From the IMG/VR virus record IMGVR_UViG_3300033553_000090, positions 1 through 50,170 of that record: a DNA stretch of 50,170 bases; one strand, 5' to 3'. The DNA comes from a virus. The translations under genes were made by a program, and so were the position numbers. Shown here piece by piece: positions 50,137-50,170 of this stretch (position 1 is the first letter of the stretch; each line of letters begins with the position of its first letter). The notes beneath the pieces are model-generated. The model saw nothing but the letters and a program-made list of their open reading frames with translations. It was not told where the DNA came from and did no database searches.

Positions 50137-50170
50137 TACCTATCTCCTTGAATGAGAATCCTGCTGACCA
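49753..50170. repeat. Right-end copy of the 418-bp terminal repeat
   Basis: Aligns without gaps to bases 1-418. See the left copy for mismatch details; first 90 bases identical, the rest about 83% identical. Confidence 0.9.
50129..50170 (-). CDS. C-terminus of upstream tail-tip gene (cut by window edge)
   Basis: 14 codons encoding WSAGFSFKEIGNG and stop, identical in protein to the end of the 1015-aa protein at 377-3424. The stop codon differs (TAA here, TAG there). It shows that the same upstream gene precedes the 48613-50136 gene. Confidence 0.85.
   Translation of the reverse strand, partial: WSAGFSFKEIGNG

Noticed and set aside
1-50170. tRNA genes, integrase, attachment sites
   Set aside because: I looked for these and saw no cloverleaf-like segments, recombinase motifs or core repeats. 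A short or odd tRNA could still be missed by eye; tRNAscan would decide.

Overview
The window is almost certainly one tailed-phage genome (Caudoviricetes, siphovirus-like). Every convincing gene lies on the minus strand, so it is read from high to low coordinates. The set is a terminase pair, portal, SPP1-gp7-like head protein, protease/scaffold, major capsid protein, connectors, tail tube, a frameshifted tail chaperone pair, tape measure, tail tip, holin and endolysin. Clear AAGGAGG-type ribosome binding sites and standard stops (TAA, TAG and TGA all used) point to a host with ordinary translation. A signal-peptide LysM-CHAP hydrolase plus an amidase endolysin suggest a Gram-positive-type (monoderm) host. 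I cannot name it. No integrase, repressor, tRNA or CRISPR array is visible, and no recognisable DNA polymerase, helicase or primase.

The two window ends fall on the same gene junction. Bases 1-418 align without gaps to 49753-50170; the first 90 bases are identical and the rest about 83% identical. The contig is therefore either one full turn of a circularly permuted genome (unit about 49.75 kb) with ends from two strain variants, or a break inside a tandem duplication of tail-tip genes.

Layout in transcription order: (1) 50170-45712, tail tip, spike, small membrane proteins, endolysin, holin. (2) 45711-45392, a 320-base regulatory gap with three spaced GGGGAGT repeats. (3) 45391-38598, early region of tiny overlapping genes, then a recombination module (RecT-like annealing protein, PD-(D/E)XK nuclease, AP2-type endonuclease, a coiled-coil protein and a conserved recombination-neighbourhood protein) ending at a strong terminator. 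(4) 38597-36654, a 595-base non-coding region, a secreted LysM-CHAP hydrolase, an acidic protein and an HNH nuclease, ending at a terminator. (5) 36484-26724, small proteins, a clamp-loader-collar-like protein, and an operon of two glycosyltransferases, a HAD phosphatase, an NAD-sugar epimerase and a ParB-like protein, ending at a strong terminator preceded by a possible three-way-junction RNA. (6) 26505-18138, packaging and head genes. (7) 17985-9152, accessory virion genes ending in a 2.3-kaa protein with FN3-like, kelch and 71 tandem 14-residue repeats. (8) 9149-1, connectors, tail tube, chaperones, tape measure, tail tip.

The most unusual features are the 71-repeat kelch protein and a family of early promoters. 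At least five of these share the sequence WAACTCGGACA at a fixed position in the 17-base spacer right after the -35 box. I read this as a phage regulon controlled by one DNA-binding protein. The small HTH-like protein at 41807-42025, whose own promoter carries the motif, is the obvious candidate.
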